From assembly GCA_022376465.1 (NCBI GenBank), contig JACDTU010000030.1:124001-188000 (forward strand): DNA of 64,000 nucleotides, read 5' to 3'. The first letter of the stretch is position 1; every line of letters begins with the position of its first letter. Shown in pieces: positions 21,199 to 39,240 of this stretch. The notes below the pieces were generated by a model. It was not told the origin of the DNA. It saw nothing but the letters and a program-made list of their open reading frames with translations, and searched no databases. The DNA comes from Cubamyces lactineus. Its lineage: Eukaryota; Basidiomycota; Agaricomycetes; Polyporales; Polyporaceae. A program made the position numbers and the translations under genes.

Positions 21199-22718
21199 CT
21201 ACGCCGCGGTCGCATTCACAGCAGCACCGACGACCTTCGACTGCTTCCACCCACCTGTAAGCCTCGCTACCCGTTCCTTCGCCGGCTCAACATCTGCCAC
21301 GAGACAAACGTTGACGTAGAAGCAGCTCATGGACGCCTCGTTGCCGTACCAGAGGTATTCCCTGGTCGTCCTGTTCATACGGCCGAGCTCGGTTACCCAA
21401 TATACTCCGACCGGAGAGTTGCTCGAGTCCCTGTCAGAGTCGGAACCATCATCTTTTGAGGAGTTGTCGTCATCGGCTGTGGTGTCGTCGTTTGCCTCGT
21501 ACAGAGTTTGCAAGGTCTTGTAGACAGTGACACCGCGGTTGTTCACAAAGATACGACTGTCATCCTCGTCCATCTTCTTAGTGAGGGAGCTCATCGATTC
21601 GAACAGGTATTGGTTCCCTGACTCGTCCATCTCCAGGCGGAGACGCGGCCTGAGACCAAGCGCCTTGCAAGCCTGGAAGAGGGCAGCGTCACTGCCCTTC
21701 AGCCCTCGCTCGATCGTCACCCGAGGGTTCGCATCGCCTCTCTCCCATGTGCTCGGCACCGGGTACACATGCAACAGTGAGAATCCTAACATGCCTCCCC
21801 TTGGCAGCACCTTCTCGCTACTCAGGAGTGCGCGCAGCGCATTTTGGACAGCATCAGGATTCGCATGGAGTGGTTGCAGCATAGTGAGTCGACCAGCGAG
21901 TTCCCTGTAGAGGTCCGCATTCCCGGTGAAGTAGAGGTTGTACGTGAGGGTGATGCGGTGCCCGGAGCGTACTGGCAACACTTCGTGCTCGACATCGCTG
22001 AAGAATGTGACGAATGCAATGCGGTCGGAGTGCCCCGAGAGGAGATCGGCACTGTCGATTGTCCACTCTTCGTCTTGATGGCGCAACACCAATTCGCCAC
22101 CCTCGTGAGGAGTCGGCAAAATAACGACAAGGGAGCCGAACATGTTGTCGGCACGGGGAGTATCGACGTGGGGCTTGAAGAACGCCCCCTTCCCTGGGAG
22201 TGCGTCGGAGTCAGTACGAGGTTGATCATATACGTCTACCTCTACGCACCGTAGACGTTCAGTTTGTACAACTCGGCTTTGATGGCCTTCTCTTCCTGTG
22301 GACCGGTCAAGAGACCTTGACGAACGGCATCGATGAGTCCTGTGGAATAGACGTCGAAGCGCGTCATGAAGTTCTCGGTGTCCATTTTGCCGGCCTTGCG
22401 GTATGTCTCATCTTAGAACAGTTTCCTGATCTCTGCCGAATGCAGCTGGGTCGCAGGCCCTCTCGAGCTCGTCTAGGGTATCTTGATGCTGAGCTGCATG
22501 CGCGAAGTTGATGAACCTATACACAATAAGACGGGTCTCGTTAGCACGGGAATGGCTTGAACGGTAATGTAGGCGGACCTAGGTGATTCCTTCCCGTAGT
22601 AGAGTTCGAGATCCCCGGATGAGAGCTTGAGGATGCCATTGCATAAGGGAGGGGCCCCAGTGAGTGTGAGGCGGAGGCAATCGAGCAGCGCTGATGGATG
22701 GATGTCAGCGGCGGACAT
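21199..22718 (-). pseudogene. 2OG-Fe(II) oxygenase, frameshifted copy
   Basis: Minus-strand exons 22718-22579, 22516-22250 and 22193-21199 match the intact paralogue at 24786 exon for exon. In exon 2 one extra base near 22413 breaks the frame: the copy reads FGRDQETVL and then DETYRKAGKMD in the next frame, where the intact copy has FGVAHKDVLDTTFRKAGKLD. Elsewhere the catalytic parts are preserved: PHVDTPR (metal H-x-D), DVEHEV (distal His) and GHRITLTYNL (2-oxoglutarate Arg). An Asp/Ser-rich linker lies near the C-terminus. These enzymes hydroxylate or otherwise oxidise substrates using iron and 2-oxoglutarate; the substrate is unknown. The frame break is a single base, so an assembly error is possible. 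Confidence 0.82.
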
Positions 22719-24785
22719 GGTGAGAGGAGTAGATGCGTGGAACGGCTCCTTGCGATAGAAATACTCATATATGCATGCGCACAGCAGTGACAGCACTACT
22801 CGGATCACAATCTTCACACATGCTAACCCGTGAGCAACATGCGCACGTAATAAGTGTGCGATCGGATTACTTTAGCACGAGCTGCAACAGCATCCGCGTC
22901 CACATTTCGGAGTGACCTTTGATTTCCAAGCCAGAGGAGCGTGCCCATATACTCACGCACAGAGACACGCCCTTCGTTCGTGAATGCCGTTCTCTGCATG
23001 CATCGCGCAGAGCGAGGCATCAAAGTGCATGTAGACTGTCGCGTAGAGGCACTTCAGGGGACTGCCCAAGAGTATACCAGACGAGTCATCACGAGGCGAA
23101 AATATTCCATCTTCGCGTATCGTACAGGCCGCGGATAGGGATACTTGCCTTCAATAGAGACCATGACTCACCCAATCCGGATCGAACGGGATGACATGGG
23201 GAAGTGCATGCTCTTGCATTTCCCGAGAAACGTAATATTAGACCATTGGAGGAGATCGAAGGCGCGATGCGGCGTACCTATCATTGTTCCAACCACCAAT
23301 AACCACCACGTTTCTAGTGCCCGAGCGGCGAGCGTCCAGGGTATCATGATTCCGGCAACCTGGAGCCTATCGATGACATCACGTATTGAGAGTCTCTGCT
23401 GGGCACCCTAGGTCTATCCAAAAGTCAACCTCATACTAACGTGGATTTTAATGAAAGGGCTAAAGTCCATGTGATGATCCCGCCGCCGGGGTCATTAGAC
23501 GCATGATTTGAATGGTCCGAGGACCCGCAAGGATGATGCTCACCGTGACGATTCGGTATAAATAACCTGGCTGAAACTGCACGGCGTACCTCTGATATCG
23601 CCTGGCACGTTGTAATCGTAACAGGCGACACTCTTGACCATGGCACGCTGCATTCATAAGTAGGAGCCCACGCTGATTCTGGCTGTATTTACGTGATTGC
23701 TCGGGCTCAGCCTGAGAACTTGGCCTAAGGTGCCAGTCACCGAAATCATCTGAGTTGCACGTATTCAAAGATCCGAGTCTTACTAAGTACGCAATGCCCC
23801 GTATCCGTCTGGCACAAGGTGAGGAGAGGATGAAACGTACTAAGTCCAGAAGATAGTAGTTGAGTCCGAGAAGCACGAGCGTCTATGACTGTACCAACTC
23901 CGGGTGCCAGCGCCTCCCAAGTACTCCTCTTTGACCGATACCTCTATATCCATCAGAGGCCCTCGACGATTACTAACTCTAGTGCGGGTCGTCATCGACT
24001 ACCAGTTTTACTGCAACAGATGTCTGAGGCAGCAACGAGATACAAACAAGACAGTGGATCATGTGCCGCTGCGAGCTGGTGAGCCCTATGTCGAATCGGA
24101 TCGCAGAGCGTCGATCATTCTGACACGCATCCAGAGCATGTAATACCAGGGCATCCTATCACCGGGATCTCTAGAGCCTATATTCAAGAGTGTCCGGATT
24201 TGAACATCCCAGAAACGCGAGGTTTCCCTTTTAGGTCGATCTGACTCGTGGTGAGAAAGCCGAACCTGCATTCATCTAGCCCCTTCGACGACGATTGCAT
24301 GGCATTGTATAACATACTGCGAAGAAGACACCCATAAAGATCCACAACGGCGATTGACGTCGGTCCACACATATGTGCACGTTCCTGAACGATTCCTCGA
24401 GACACCACAATGAATCCGGCTTAATACGTGGCGTGCTGCTCGGCGACGTCCACGAGTCCTCTGCATTGCAGAATCCGCGAAGCGGCTGCCTCGACGTATG
24501 CGAGCGGCGTCGATCAGATACTGAGCACCGTCCAGATGCTCGTCATATTCGGGTCAGACCCACTTTGATGATCAGTTTCGTCGTGCTAACGCCTACTCCG
24601 CAGATTCTCGAAGTACGCTCCCTAATACGCTCACCATACTTGTCGATTCTGACTCTGTGTGAGACGGTCGCGGAGTGTACGGCACTCCAGCAGGTTGTAT
24701 GGCGGCCATTCACGGCGAATTCTTTGTGGCGTCGACGGCATTTAAGGCGATTTGTGCAGCACCTGTAGGCGAATGCGGCCCCAGG
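22719..24785. other. Region between the head-to-head oxygenase copies
   Basis: About 2 kb without a supportable exon. It contains both divergent promoters. No long repeat or transposon end was noticed. Confidence 0.5.
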
Positions 24786-26269
24786 ATGTTTGACCCTTTG
24801 TCCGATACCGAGGAGTACGATGCCTACGAGCATCAACTTGGGCCAAACCCTTCCCTCTCCCTGATTGACCACCCAAAAGCGAGTGGGCTGAGGGACATCC
24901 TCAGCGAAGCACGTCCCTACTGCTGTGGTACGCTCGCACCCGCCTCCGACAACCTAGTGCTATACTACGGCAAGACCGATCAAGCGAAGTACGTGCGCCC
25001 TCCGTATCGGGCAATGTCGATGCTCAAACACGCGCGTTTTCATAGGCGTGTCGATCTTTTGCATGCGCCAGCTGCAGCGTTGGACGACCTGCAGCGATAT
25101 TGTGACCCTGCGACCTTCGGCGTCGCGCACAAAGATGTCTTAGACACCACCTTTCGTAAGGCTGGTAAGCTCGATAGGGACCACTTCGCTCTTAACTTCG
25201 ACGTGGAGCATTATGGACTGCTTGAAGCCATTCGTACTGGCCTTTTCACCGGGAAGGAGCAAGGTCGTCCTATCAGAGCGGAACTTTACAAGCTGAACGT
25301 CTACGGTAAGCCTTCCGCCTCAACGCGAGGCGCCATTGTTGACCCGTGCGCCGACTAGGGAAAGGATCCTTCTTCAAATCGCACAAGGACACGCCTCGTT
25401 CGGCAGGCATGTTCGCCTCGCTCGTCCTTGTCTTCCCGACAGTACACAGCGGCGGGACCCTCGTTTTGCAGCATGGCGGTCACAAATGGGCCGTCGATGC
25501 TTCGACGCTCCTCTCCAACGCCGACACTGAGCCCCGCATTGCTTACATTGCCTTCTTCAGCGACGTCGAACACGAAGTCACACGAGTGACCTCCGGTCAT
25601 CGCCTCACGATCACCTACAATCTGTACTACGCCTTCGATGACGTCTCCCCGAACAGGATAGATGTCGTCCAGCCTCAGGGCGCAAACGAGTTTGCAGTCC
25701 ACGAGAAGCTTGCCTCACTACTCGACGATCGCACCTTCCTCCCCAACGGCGGCATCTTAGGCTTCGGGTTGCGTCACTTGTATCCCCTCCCGACGTCATT
25801 CGATGCGCAAGAAGATACTACGTTGGAGACACTCAAGTACAAGCTCAAGGGCGTAGACGCTGCACTCTTCCGAGCGTGCACCGAGCTGGTCACCGCGCCC
25901 ACTCTCTACACCATCTTCGAGGCCCACAGCCAAGTCGACTCGGGCGGCCGCCGCGCCCTCGTCGCGTGCCCTCGTGTGGTCAAGTTCCACAACCACGACA
26001 CCGATGAGGAGCCACCCGTGTGGGAGAAGCTCTGTCGTCGCTGGGACGGGGTCCTCGTCAACTTCTCGCCCGAGGAGCTCGAAAGGGCCGAGCCCGGGCC
26101 TGTGCGTCATTGGACGGTGCATTGGGTGACACCGCTCTCGGACGCGAATCGCGTGAAGACGCGCTTTGCGGCGTATGGTAACGAGCCCATGATGGGGTAT
26201 CTGTACCAGCGGATCGCCATGCTTCTCCACGTTGGGCCTCCAGGACATCGGGAGCGCTTCGAAGCGTAA
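24786..26269 (+). CDS. 2OG-Fe(II) oxygenase (prolyl 4-hydroxylase-like)
   Basis: Exons 24786-24988, 25046-25305, 25359-26269 encode 457 residues. The start used is the ATG before FDPLSDTEEYD; an in-frame ATG at 24699 would add 29 residues. The metal ligands are H163 and D165 (SHKDTPR) and H226 (DVEHEV), and R236 (GHRLTITYNL) should hold 2-oxoglutarate. The double-stranded beta-helix is seen around FASLVLVFPTVHSGG. No signal peptide is evident, so it probably works in the cytosol or nucleus. Intron 1 (57 bases, GTACGT...CATAG) is a multiple of three and could be retained in frame, but an intron at the same place in the sister copy supports splicing. Substrate unknown. Confidence 0.88.
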
Positions 26270-26674
26270 GAGTAAGAACCCGGTTGAGTACGTTTCCGCG
26301 TGTTTTCGTCACTTTGCTGTATTTGTTGTCTCTGCTCGTGCTGCGATGCGTCGATATCTGCTCTCTTGTTCCTGCTATCGCGACGCATGTCGCCCCTGCT
26401 CAGGTCTCAAGTGTAATCGGTGTAATGATCAATTGTTCTAACGTGTACTAGTAAACTATGTCCGGTCATACCGAGTCATTTGAACCTATTAGTCGTAAGG
26501 AATAGGAAAGGTAAACATTGTTGCTCTACAGTATCGATTACAGGGAGTTGTCTGTGCCGTAGATACGTTAAGTGAAGGCGCGCTGCAGCTGCCTAGAATA
26601 GTCGCCTTAGACCCGCTGGAAACCCACCCAGAAAGACGAAGGACCGTGAAGCATACTTTTAGCAGTCGAAGCCT
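26270..26674. other. Convergent 3' spacer
   Basis: Lies between the ends of the plus-strand oxygenase and the minus-strand BTB pseudogene. T/A-rich; no feature recognised beyond likely 3' untranslated regions. Confidence 0.5.
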
Positions 26675-27872
26675 TCATTTCGCCACAGTCGCATTCCACG
26701 CCGGAACGTTCAGATGCAAGTCCGCGGGCAGTTTCTCCCACACGAGCCGCGTCTCCTCTGCTTCTGAACGTGACCTCGAGACATGGCGCACAGAGTGACA
26801 GTGGCCTGATCCCCGAGGCGATATTTGCGAGCAGGTGCGACGTCGGGAAGATGATCCTAGCATCTCGTTCCGCTCTGAGCTTCGCGGTGACCTCATCCCG
26901 GCAGGCCCGGGTGTTGCACACGGTGTCTGAGTTGCACCAATAGCGCGAGTACCAGATCGTCTCGTGCTTCCTGCAGTTACGCATAGCGAGCGTAGTGCGC
27001 GCTTCCATGCAGCGGATGAGGTCTTCCTGAGCCAAAGTGTCATATCGCCCACCCGGACGCACTACCCCGGTTACGAGCGCCGCCGCAGGGATCATTGTGC
27101 ACAGATAGAGCGCTATGGGTAGCATACTCCTCTGCTTCACGAGACGAGTGACGTTGGCGGTCCGAATAGCATCTTGGATGGGTATGACCTCCAAGACCGG
27201 AGTGAAGAGGGCTGTTTTAACAAATCTATGGCCTTCGGGACCAAGAGCGACGGTGCCGAGAGTGACCGAGGAACGCAAAATTGAGAAGGAGTGACGCAAG
27301 CAGGTCCTCATGCGCGAAAGCGCTTCTTGCGCACGACTTCGATGTTGTACTTGTGACCTAGCTCGAGCAGCGCGGCTACGACGTTGAAAGAGAGTCGTTC
27401 GCCATGCTTGAATGATCTGGTAAACTCATCAATAATGTGTTGGCATGATATTCGTGCGCACGGCCCACCTTGAGCCATCATAGAGGGCCACCAAAAGCCA
27501 CTCAAAGTCTTCCGGTGAGTCTGCAAGACGAACAATGGGACATCCATCCCAAGATCCCTTGTCAGCAGAAGGCGTTGCCGCACGAAATAATTTGTCGAGG
27601 ACAACCGAGTGGCGCACGAGAACTCCCCGGCGTACTTTGAAGGCTAATGAGTCTCGGACGATGATTACGACATTGCCATCGGAGAACCAGAAATGTGGAG
27701 ATGTTGCAGGTCTGAGGACGGCTGCGAGTCCTGTCTCGGGCGGATCTGTAGATTTACGACGACGCTTCGCCGGAGGGACTTCAAAGATAGTGCCTTCCAA
27801 TAGTTCTCCAATACACTTCGACGTCAGACATGTTGACGAATGCGACGCACGCCGTTCTGAAGTAATGTGCAC
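26675..27872 (-). pseudogene. Decayed BTB/POZ gene
   Basis: It aligns over its whole length with the intact BTB gene at 28357-29551. It has an N-terminal FWFSDGNVVIIVRDSLAFKV and CPIVRL-type BTB region, a 52-base intron at 27417-27468, then LGHKYNIEVV, ALYLCTMIP, CMEARTTLAM and a Cys-rich tail. Three defects are visible. No ATG begins the frame (the frame opens with GTG at 27872). The frame shifts near 27321-27329, between EVVRK and ALSRMRTC. It shifts again near 26756-26768, after which the expected C-terminus LVWEKLPADLHLNVP is in another frame. It is therefore most likely a pseudogene. Confidence 0.82.
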
Positions 27873-28356
27873 GATGAGTCATAATGCGAGCTTGTGTCGT
27901 GTTGATACTCCTACCCAACGTGGTGCAGACGCTGTATAGCGCCGACAAGAGCTTGAAGCTCGAGGCAGACTCTACAAGGAATCACAATGAAGGTACGCGT
28001 ACAGCAGTAAGTGGTGAACGTCATGGACGTTTCCAGAGACGACTGCCGCCGGCTAGGAAGTGGCTTGTCGCAGACTGTGTCTCGCGGGATCGTCAGATCT
28101 AGACGACCAGTGCGAGCCAGTTCATGGTGCGCGCTGAAAGGTGATTTCACATGCGATACTTGGCGGTATGAGATTGTTACTAATATGTTGTCACCGCTAC
28201 ACTCGACAGTACTCGAAATACTTGTGACTACGTGCTCGAGGCTGCTGATCTGGGAATAAGTATCTGAACGTCAATGGAACCCAGCGATTCTACGATGTTC
28301 ACGCTCGTACCTTCACAAATCATGCACGCCGCAACGCGGCATGGGACCTCCCCGCC
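27873..28356. other. Spacer between two BTB copies
   Basis: No exon supported; it would hold the promoter of the decayed copy and the 3' flank of the intact one. Confidence 0.5.
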
Positions 28357-29551
28357 CTACGCCGCCCTGTTGATACCAGACCGCCATTGAGGGACAGATA
28401 AGCCGAAATCGGCAGGCAAGCTGTCCCAGATGTTGCAAACGGAGCTCAGGTGCACCTTAAGTAGATGCTTCATGCATCCATTGCAAGGCTGTGGCTGCCG
28501 CCCGATTCGCTTGTCCCAATTGTACAGTGCGTGAACCTGGCAGCAACTTCCGATGGCGTCCTTTGCCTCGTCGATGTCGAGTCGTATCGCCTGTCGAGCT
28601 GCGGTGCAATCTTGCGTCGTGGGGCACTCAGAGGACGGGATCTCGGACGTGATGCGCTCCAAGAGCTTGTACGTCTTGAGGGCCAATGTTGTTCGCGCTT
28701 CGAGACAACGAAAGACGTCCTCTTTGGATAGCCGTACCACCTGACCGTTCGGGAGTGTCGCGCCAGAGATCAACGTCGTGAGCGGGAGGGAGGTGCAGAG
28801 ATATAGTGCCATAGGCAGCATTGTGGACTCGCCCACGAACCGGATCAGGTTGACGGCTTCAATGGCATCGGCCATGGACGACACAATGAGCGCATCGCTC
28901 TTGAGGCCAACCACTTTCTCTCCTAAATCTACCATTTCGGTAAATTCGGCGGAGGTCATGAACGTGAAGTACCGATGACAGAAGACGGTGCGCATCCGCG
29001 CAAGAATCTCAGAGGTCAGATGCTCGATGCCGTACTTGAGGGCGAGCTTGAGCAGAGGCGCAGCCGTGGAGAATAAGAGAGGTTCGTCATATTTGATCCA
29101 GCTTGTCGAATCAAGGAAGGTCAGCGCGGTATGACGGATATGCAATGGTCCCCTACCTTCTACCACCGTAGAGTGCTCGCATGAGCTTGCTCAAGTCGTC
29201 CGCGGGGACAGAGATGGGCACAATCGGGCAGGGACATGCATCCGGCTCGTCCCCACAAATTGCCTGTCTGATATCAAAGAGGTCACGAAATACGTTGGAG
29301 TGGTGAGCCAGTATGCTACGATGCACACGGAAACCAATTCCATCGCTTGCGACGAGGATGATATTTCCATCTTCGAACCAGAAGTCGGACTGCACAAAGT
29401 CTGCTTCTTTCACTGGAGAAGCCGCTTCGAGGATAGCTGTTTCGAGGCTTGTGGCTACAATAGTCGCCAGAGATTCAGAGTCGGCGTTGTGGGGCTCGTC
29501 ATCGTCGAGAGGGGGAGGAATCAAATCGGACTCAGTAGGTGTCGAAGTCAT
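28357..29551 (-). CDS. BTB/POZ-domain protein with Cys-rich tail
   Basis: Two minus-strand exons, 29551-29157 and 29101-28357, give 379 residues; intron of 55 bases. Start is the ATG of MTSTPTES; an upstream GTG frame is ignored. Residues about 60-135 form the BTB fold (FWFEDGNIILVASDGIGFRVHRSILAHHS, FRDLFD, CPIVPISVP, LMRALYGG), followed by a helical region (LLKLALKYGIEHL). Near the C-terminus are Cys pairs in a pattern usual for this fungal family, and a WDSLPADFGLSVPQW end motif. Family members are presumed protein-protein adaptors; no specific role is known. It is the intact sister of the decayed copy to its left. Confidence 0.88.
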
Positions 29552-35354
<5,803 letters not shown>

Positions 35355-36310
35355 CACCTGCGTCGTGTGCTGGCGGCGGTGCGGTCGCTGCGCGTGGGCG
35401 ACTGGGCCAGGCGGCGGGCGTGTGCATAGTGTGCATCAGTGTACATCTCGGGGGAGCGCGTTGTACTGATTGTGTTCCAAGAGGAGAAGCGTTCGACGTA
35501 GCTGTGTTGTTGTTGCCGTTGTTGTTGTAGAGTCTCGTCTCCCGTGCGCGATTACTTACTGTGCGATGTTCGTATACTTGATATTCCCTTCTGTACCGTC
35601 TGCGCTGTTTGTGCTAATTCTATACGACACACTTTACTTGCTTTCACGCTATAGAAGTGCAGAGAAAGGTAGAGTTGGCAAACTCGCCATATACTTATAT
35701 CGGCACAGTGCCAGTACTAAACGTTCTCGGTGATGCGTTGTTTGTATGTGTTGTCCATCAGCCCCATCAAAATTCCCATACTTGGACGGACTGTAGGACG
35801 TTCCTCCTCCGACGGGCAGTGTTGAATTCTCTCGTTGTCGGCTTACCAACCCCTCCTGCAGCTCACGTCCGTCAGAGAAATAGTTTTGAGTAGTATTATA
35901 CTTCTCTAACACATCTCCGAATGCATGTTCACTCCTACTAGCACACAAGAGATCATCGACGGCTCTGCCAGCATGCCGAGCGAATTATGAGAATAACTGA
36001 ATAAGGCAAGCCGAATGACGCAAACGCGGGGGGTGGACATGGGGAATACCATGAGATAACGGAGGCCGCCTATCCTACTAGTACTAGCGTAAGGTAAAGT
36101 ACACATCTTGCTGCGTTACATAGGCATACACTGTTGGTACAACAACAGTTGCAGATGTGGGAGGCGGCTAACGGTGTCCGAGAGAAAAGTCCTGTCACGA
36201 GTCCATCCTTCCAGGTCGAAGTTCTCAACGCATGGTCGAAAAGCTGATTTCGGCCACAAACGTTCCCCACTGGATCTCCCACAGCGAGACGAGCCTCAGC
36301 CTGCTCATCG
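35355..36310. other. Spacer downstream of SRPK
   Basis: Holds the kinase 3' region, with a (GTT)n-like run near 35505-35530, and no recognised gene. Confidence 0.5.
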
Positions 36311-37465
36311 TCAACGCAGCTGAGCCCAAACCGCGCCGAACCCACTCGGGGTCACGCGAGACATGCTGTAGTCACATAACACAACATCAGCGCTCGATGC
36401 ATGACTACGAAAACGTATCGCGCACCTCCACATGTCGGGATATCACTTGGGCGACCTGTCTCCCAAGCCCCATCCGTGTGATCGGTGCCCACTTGGGATA
36501 TGGCTCGGGTGTCACCATGCGGAGGAAGATCTTCTCGGTTTGAACATACTTCGAGCTTGCGGGCCACTACGGGCACGTGTACCGAAGGGAGCGAAGTCTG
36601 AGTGCAACTGTCTGCCTCTGTAGAGACGTCCTGCACTCACCACGACACGCAGCCAAACATACCCGAATCCCCCGCTGACGAAGTCGGATAAAACGAATTC
36701 GTTCGCGTCAACGAGTTCGCTCTGAATCACTCTTTCCCGCGGGTTCATCAGCATGGTCATCGAGATCCCATCCTTACCTTCGAGACACCTCCTCGTGTGG
36801 AACAGGATCCTCCGAGGAGGCCTCAGTCCTGGCATGGTGCTCCCGCAGGACGCGTCCCAGGGGTACATTGTCTGCGGTATGATTAGTTGTTGAGATCTAA
36901 AAAATGAACGTACCGTGGAAGCGATCAAGTCTTCATCCTCGACCCACTCCCTGTTGTTTGGCATGTTCACGTTCGGCCGTGCGTACCACCGCGCAGCCGC
37001 GACGCTCCGGATCTGTAGGGAGAGATCATGATCAGCACGTTCAACATCGAAAAGGGGGGAGCGCGCGATAGTGTATGCGCTTCTCTCGTTCTTGCTCATC
37101 TGCCAGACTGATCCGCGTATTGGATCATACGTTGTGAAGACTACGGTTCCAGTGGGATGCTGCATCGCGCCGGTCGCTCGGCAGTTCCGAGAGAAGATGT
37201 AGTAGGGCGTGGGTCGTTGTGGAGGTGGAGGTGGAAGTGGTTCGGGTACAACCACAGCCTGGCCACCCTTCCTTTTATCCTCCCCTCCCACTAGCGCTGT
37301 GGGCTGCGAAAGGCCATTGGAACATAAAGGCGGCTTGAGATTGCCATAAATGATGCCACAGTTGGTGCCACTCGCAGGCGCTGCCTCGGGGCCGTCTAGG
37401 ACTTCGCGCAGGGCTTTATATACCGCCGCCGCTTCTTTTACGCCAGCCTTCCCTTTGGTCTCTTT
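36311..37465 (-). CDS. Hypothetical protein, multi-exon, 5' end unresolved
   Basis: A minus-strand frame is open from about 37465 to 36914 (AAVYKALREVLDGPE, NCGIIYGNLKPP, a PPPPPQRP run, YYIFSRNC, IARSPLFDVE, RSVAAARWYARPN). A 42-base intron is at 36872-36913. The next exon has TMYPWDASCGSTMPGLRPPRRILFHTRR, MTMLMNPRE and FVSGGFGYVWLRVV. After a likely intron of about 74 bases a further exon reads YVQTEKIFLRMVTPEPYPKW, and a final short exon ends with TGA at 36311. No ATG is found in the first open frame, so at least one upstream exon is missing. I do not recognise the family and see no signal peptide or catalytic motif. Confidence 0.5.
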
Positions 37466-37967
37466 CTACCACCGTGATCTGGATGATAGGGATTAAAGGA
37501 ACATTGGTCGCTGTGATCGTGGACGTGTGATGGCGCACTTCCCCCGGAATGGAGTTCAAACGTTCAGGTACGAAGCTCTTGCCAAACATTGACAAACACC
37601 TGCACTGTCTATCACCGGCGTATGATACTGGTAACTCCTTTATTCACGACCAGTCTTGTCATCTCAAGCGAACAGGTGTTAGAATTGAGGGAATCGCTAG
37701 TAGGTCCAAACGGGGTCAGTTTCGAGACTAATCCTATCCCGCGACACTAAGGTCAAGGCTGAGCAGCATCAGGGAATTGTACACTGGCATCGGGGAATAG
37801 GTATACACGAATTTATGTACCGTTCGTTTGTGCCGCACCAAGAAAACATCCTAGAATACACCACTTGGTATCTTGATCTTCCCATCCTAATTTCCCACCC
37901 GTGAATCCTTCACACCCAGATGGCGATAGATTCTGCGCGTTCAGCTTCCAATTGTCCAAGACACGGC
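37466..37967. other. Spacer, possibly with the missing first exon of the gene to its left
   Basis: No frame could be assigned. Because the neighbouring minus-strand gene lacks a start codon, its first exon may lie here. Confidence 0.35.
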
Positions 37968-38772
37968 CTACTCTTCATCAGACGCAGGATCTCTCCACGC
38001 CTCTCCGTACTCGGGGATATCCACTCCTCGTGTCTCGACCGGCAAGCCTAGCTTCACGCGCACGAGCGCAAAGTCCAGGTCGTTCGGGCACACCGCGTGC
38101 GCTTCGCCGTCCGTACCGTCAAGCACCGCGTCAATGTATTGCTTCTCCGCGTCGTATAGCTTGCCAAGGGGCGAAAGCTCCTCGCGCGCACGGTCAACGA
38201 TGCAGTCGAGCGCGAACTCGGCCGTGCCTCCGTTGTCAAGGTAGGTGGCGAGGTGCTCGCGCGCCTTTGTGTTGAGGGTGGTCTCCCCTTGTGCATCAGA
38301 GGAATCCTTTGGAGCCTCGCGCAGCTCTGAGATGCGTTTGTCAACATCAGAGACGGTCGGGAAGCCCTGCGGCTTTCCGTCTTCGTCATATGAAGCGACA
38401 AGGTCTTTGATCGCCTTGAAGACGGCTATGTACCCTCGGTAGATTGCGTCTGCCTGTGACACATCCGTACCCGGAGAGGACGTAATCTTAGCGCGTAGTT
38501 CAGTAGGCAGGTAGTAGAATGCAATATCGATCTCGGCGTAGTCGATGGGGAGGGCGCGGCTGACGTCTGTGGGGAGACCGTCCTGCGTATCAAGGAGCGA
38601 TTTCGCCAGGCCGTAGCGCAGTTCAGTCGAATCTGTGATACGCAGTATCAGAAAGTGGTACATAATTCAGGAGCAATGAGTGACTTGATGACATACACTC
38701 GAGACGTTCACGCATGCGCGGAGAGAGCCACCCCTGAAAGCACTGTCCGCAGGAGCAAGTTGAATCAGCCAT
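37968..38772 (-). CDS. C-terminal-domain protein of a basidiomycete ankyrin-associated family
   Basis: Two minus-strand exons, 38772-38697 and 38632-37968, separated by a 64-base intron (GTATGT...CACAG), encode 246 residues. The N-terminus has CSCGQCFQGWLSPRMRERL, a C-x-C-x2-C motif followed by W-L-SPRM. I recall this motif from the C-terminal half of large ankyrin-repeat proteins of Agaricomycetes. The rest is helical (YIAVFKAIKDLVASY, GGTAEFALDCIVDRAREELSPLG, CPNDLDFALVRVKLGL), also in line with that family. No ankyrin repeats were found upstream, so either the gene is a short form, or upstream exons have been lost. Function unknown. Confidence 0.6.
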
Positions 38773-39240
38773 GCGCGTCGCTCGTCTGTCGGAGGTCTCT
38801 GCGTGTGGGTGCAAGGATGAGTTATGTTCCGTCGTACAAGAAGAGTTCCAAGAGGCAACGACTCTGACACGGACCTTCGGTACTTGGGTTGCACTTCAAG
38901 TTCGACGGGAGTAACCAACTTGGAACCATGACGGTGGCGCCAGTGCCGCAAGATACCCATAGATAGACGCCTGAGTAATCTAGATTGCACAGCGCCTCCT
39001 GAGACTATCAGCCTCGTAGCTACCATAGTCAGCGGGCTATACAGGAATACCCAATGTTTCGAATGTAAGTAGTGCTACCTCCAATGCAACCCCAGGGGCA
39101 TACTGTAAACAAATGTGAGCCTTCGATCCGCCGATCGTCGTAAACACGATCAACGTATAAGCGCCCGTAGATCCGTGTTTAAATGAAGCGCCCATCACTC
39201 CCTCCGCCAGCTCTCACTTACGCGTCTCGAACTACCTCAG
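38773..39240. other. Spacer between divergent genes
   Basis: No supported exon; ankyrin-coding exons were looked for here and not found. Confidence 0.4.

Noticed and set aside
22820..24660. Further BTB or oxygenase fragments between the oxygenase copies
   Set aside because: No stretch of either family could be matched by eye in any frame.
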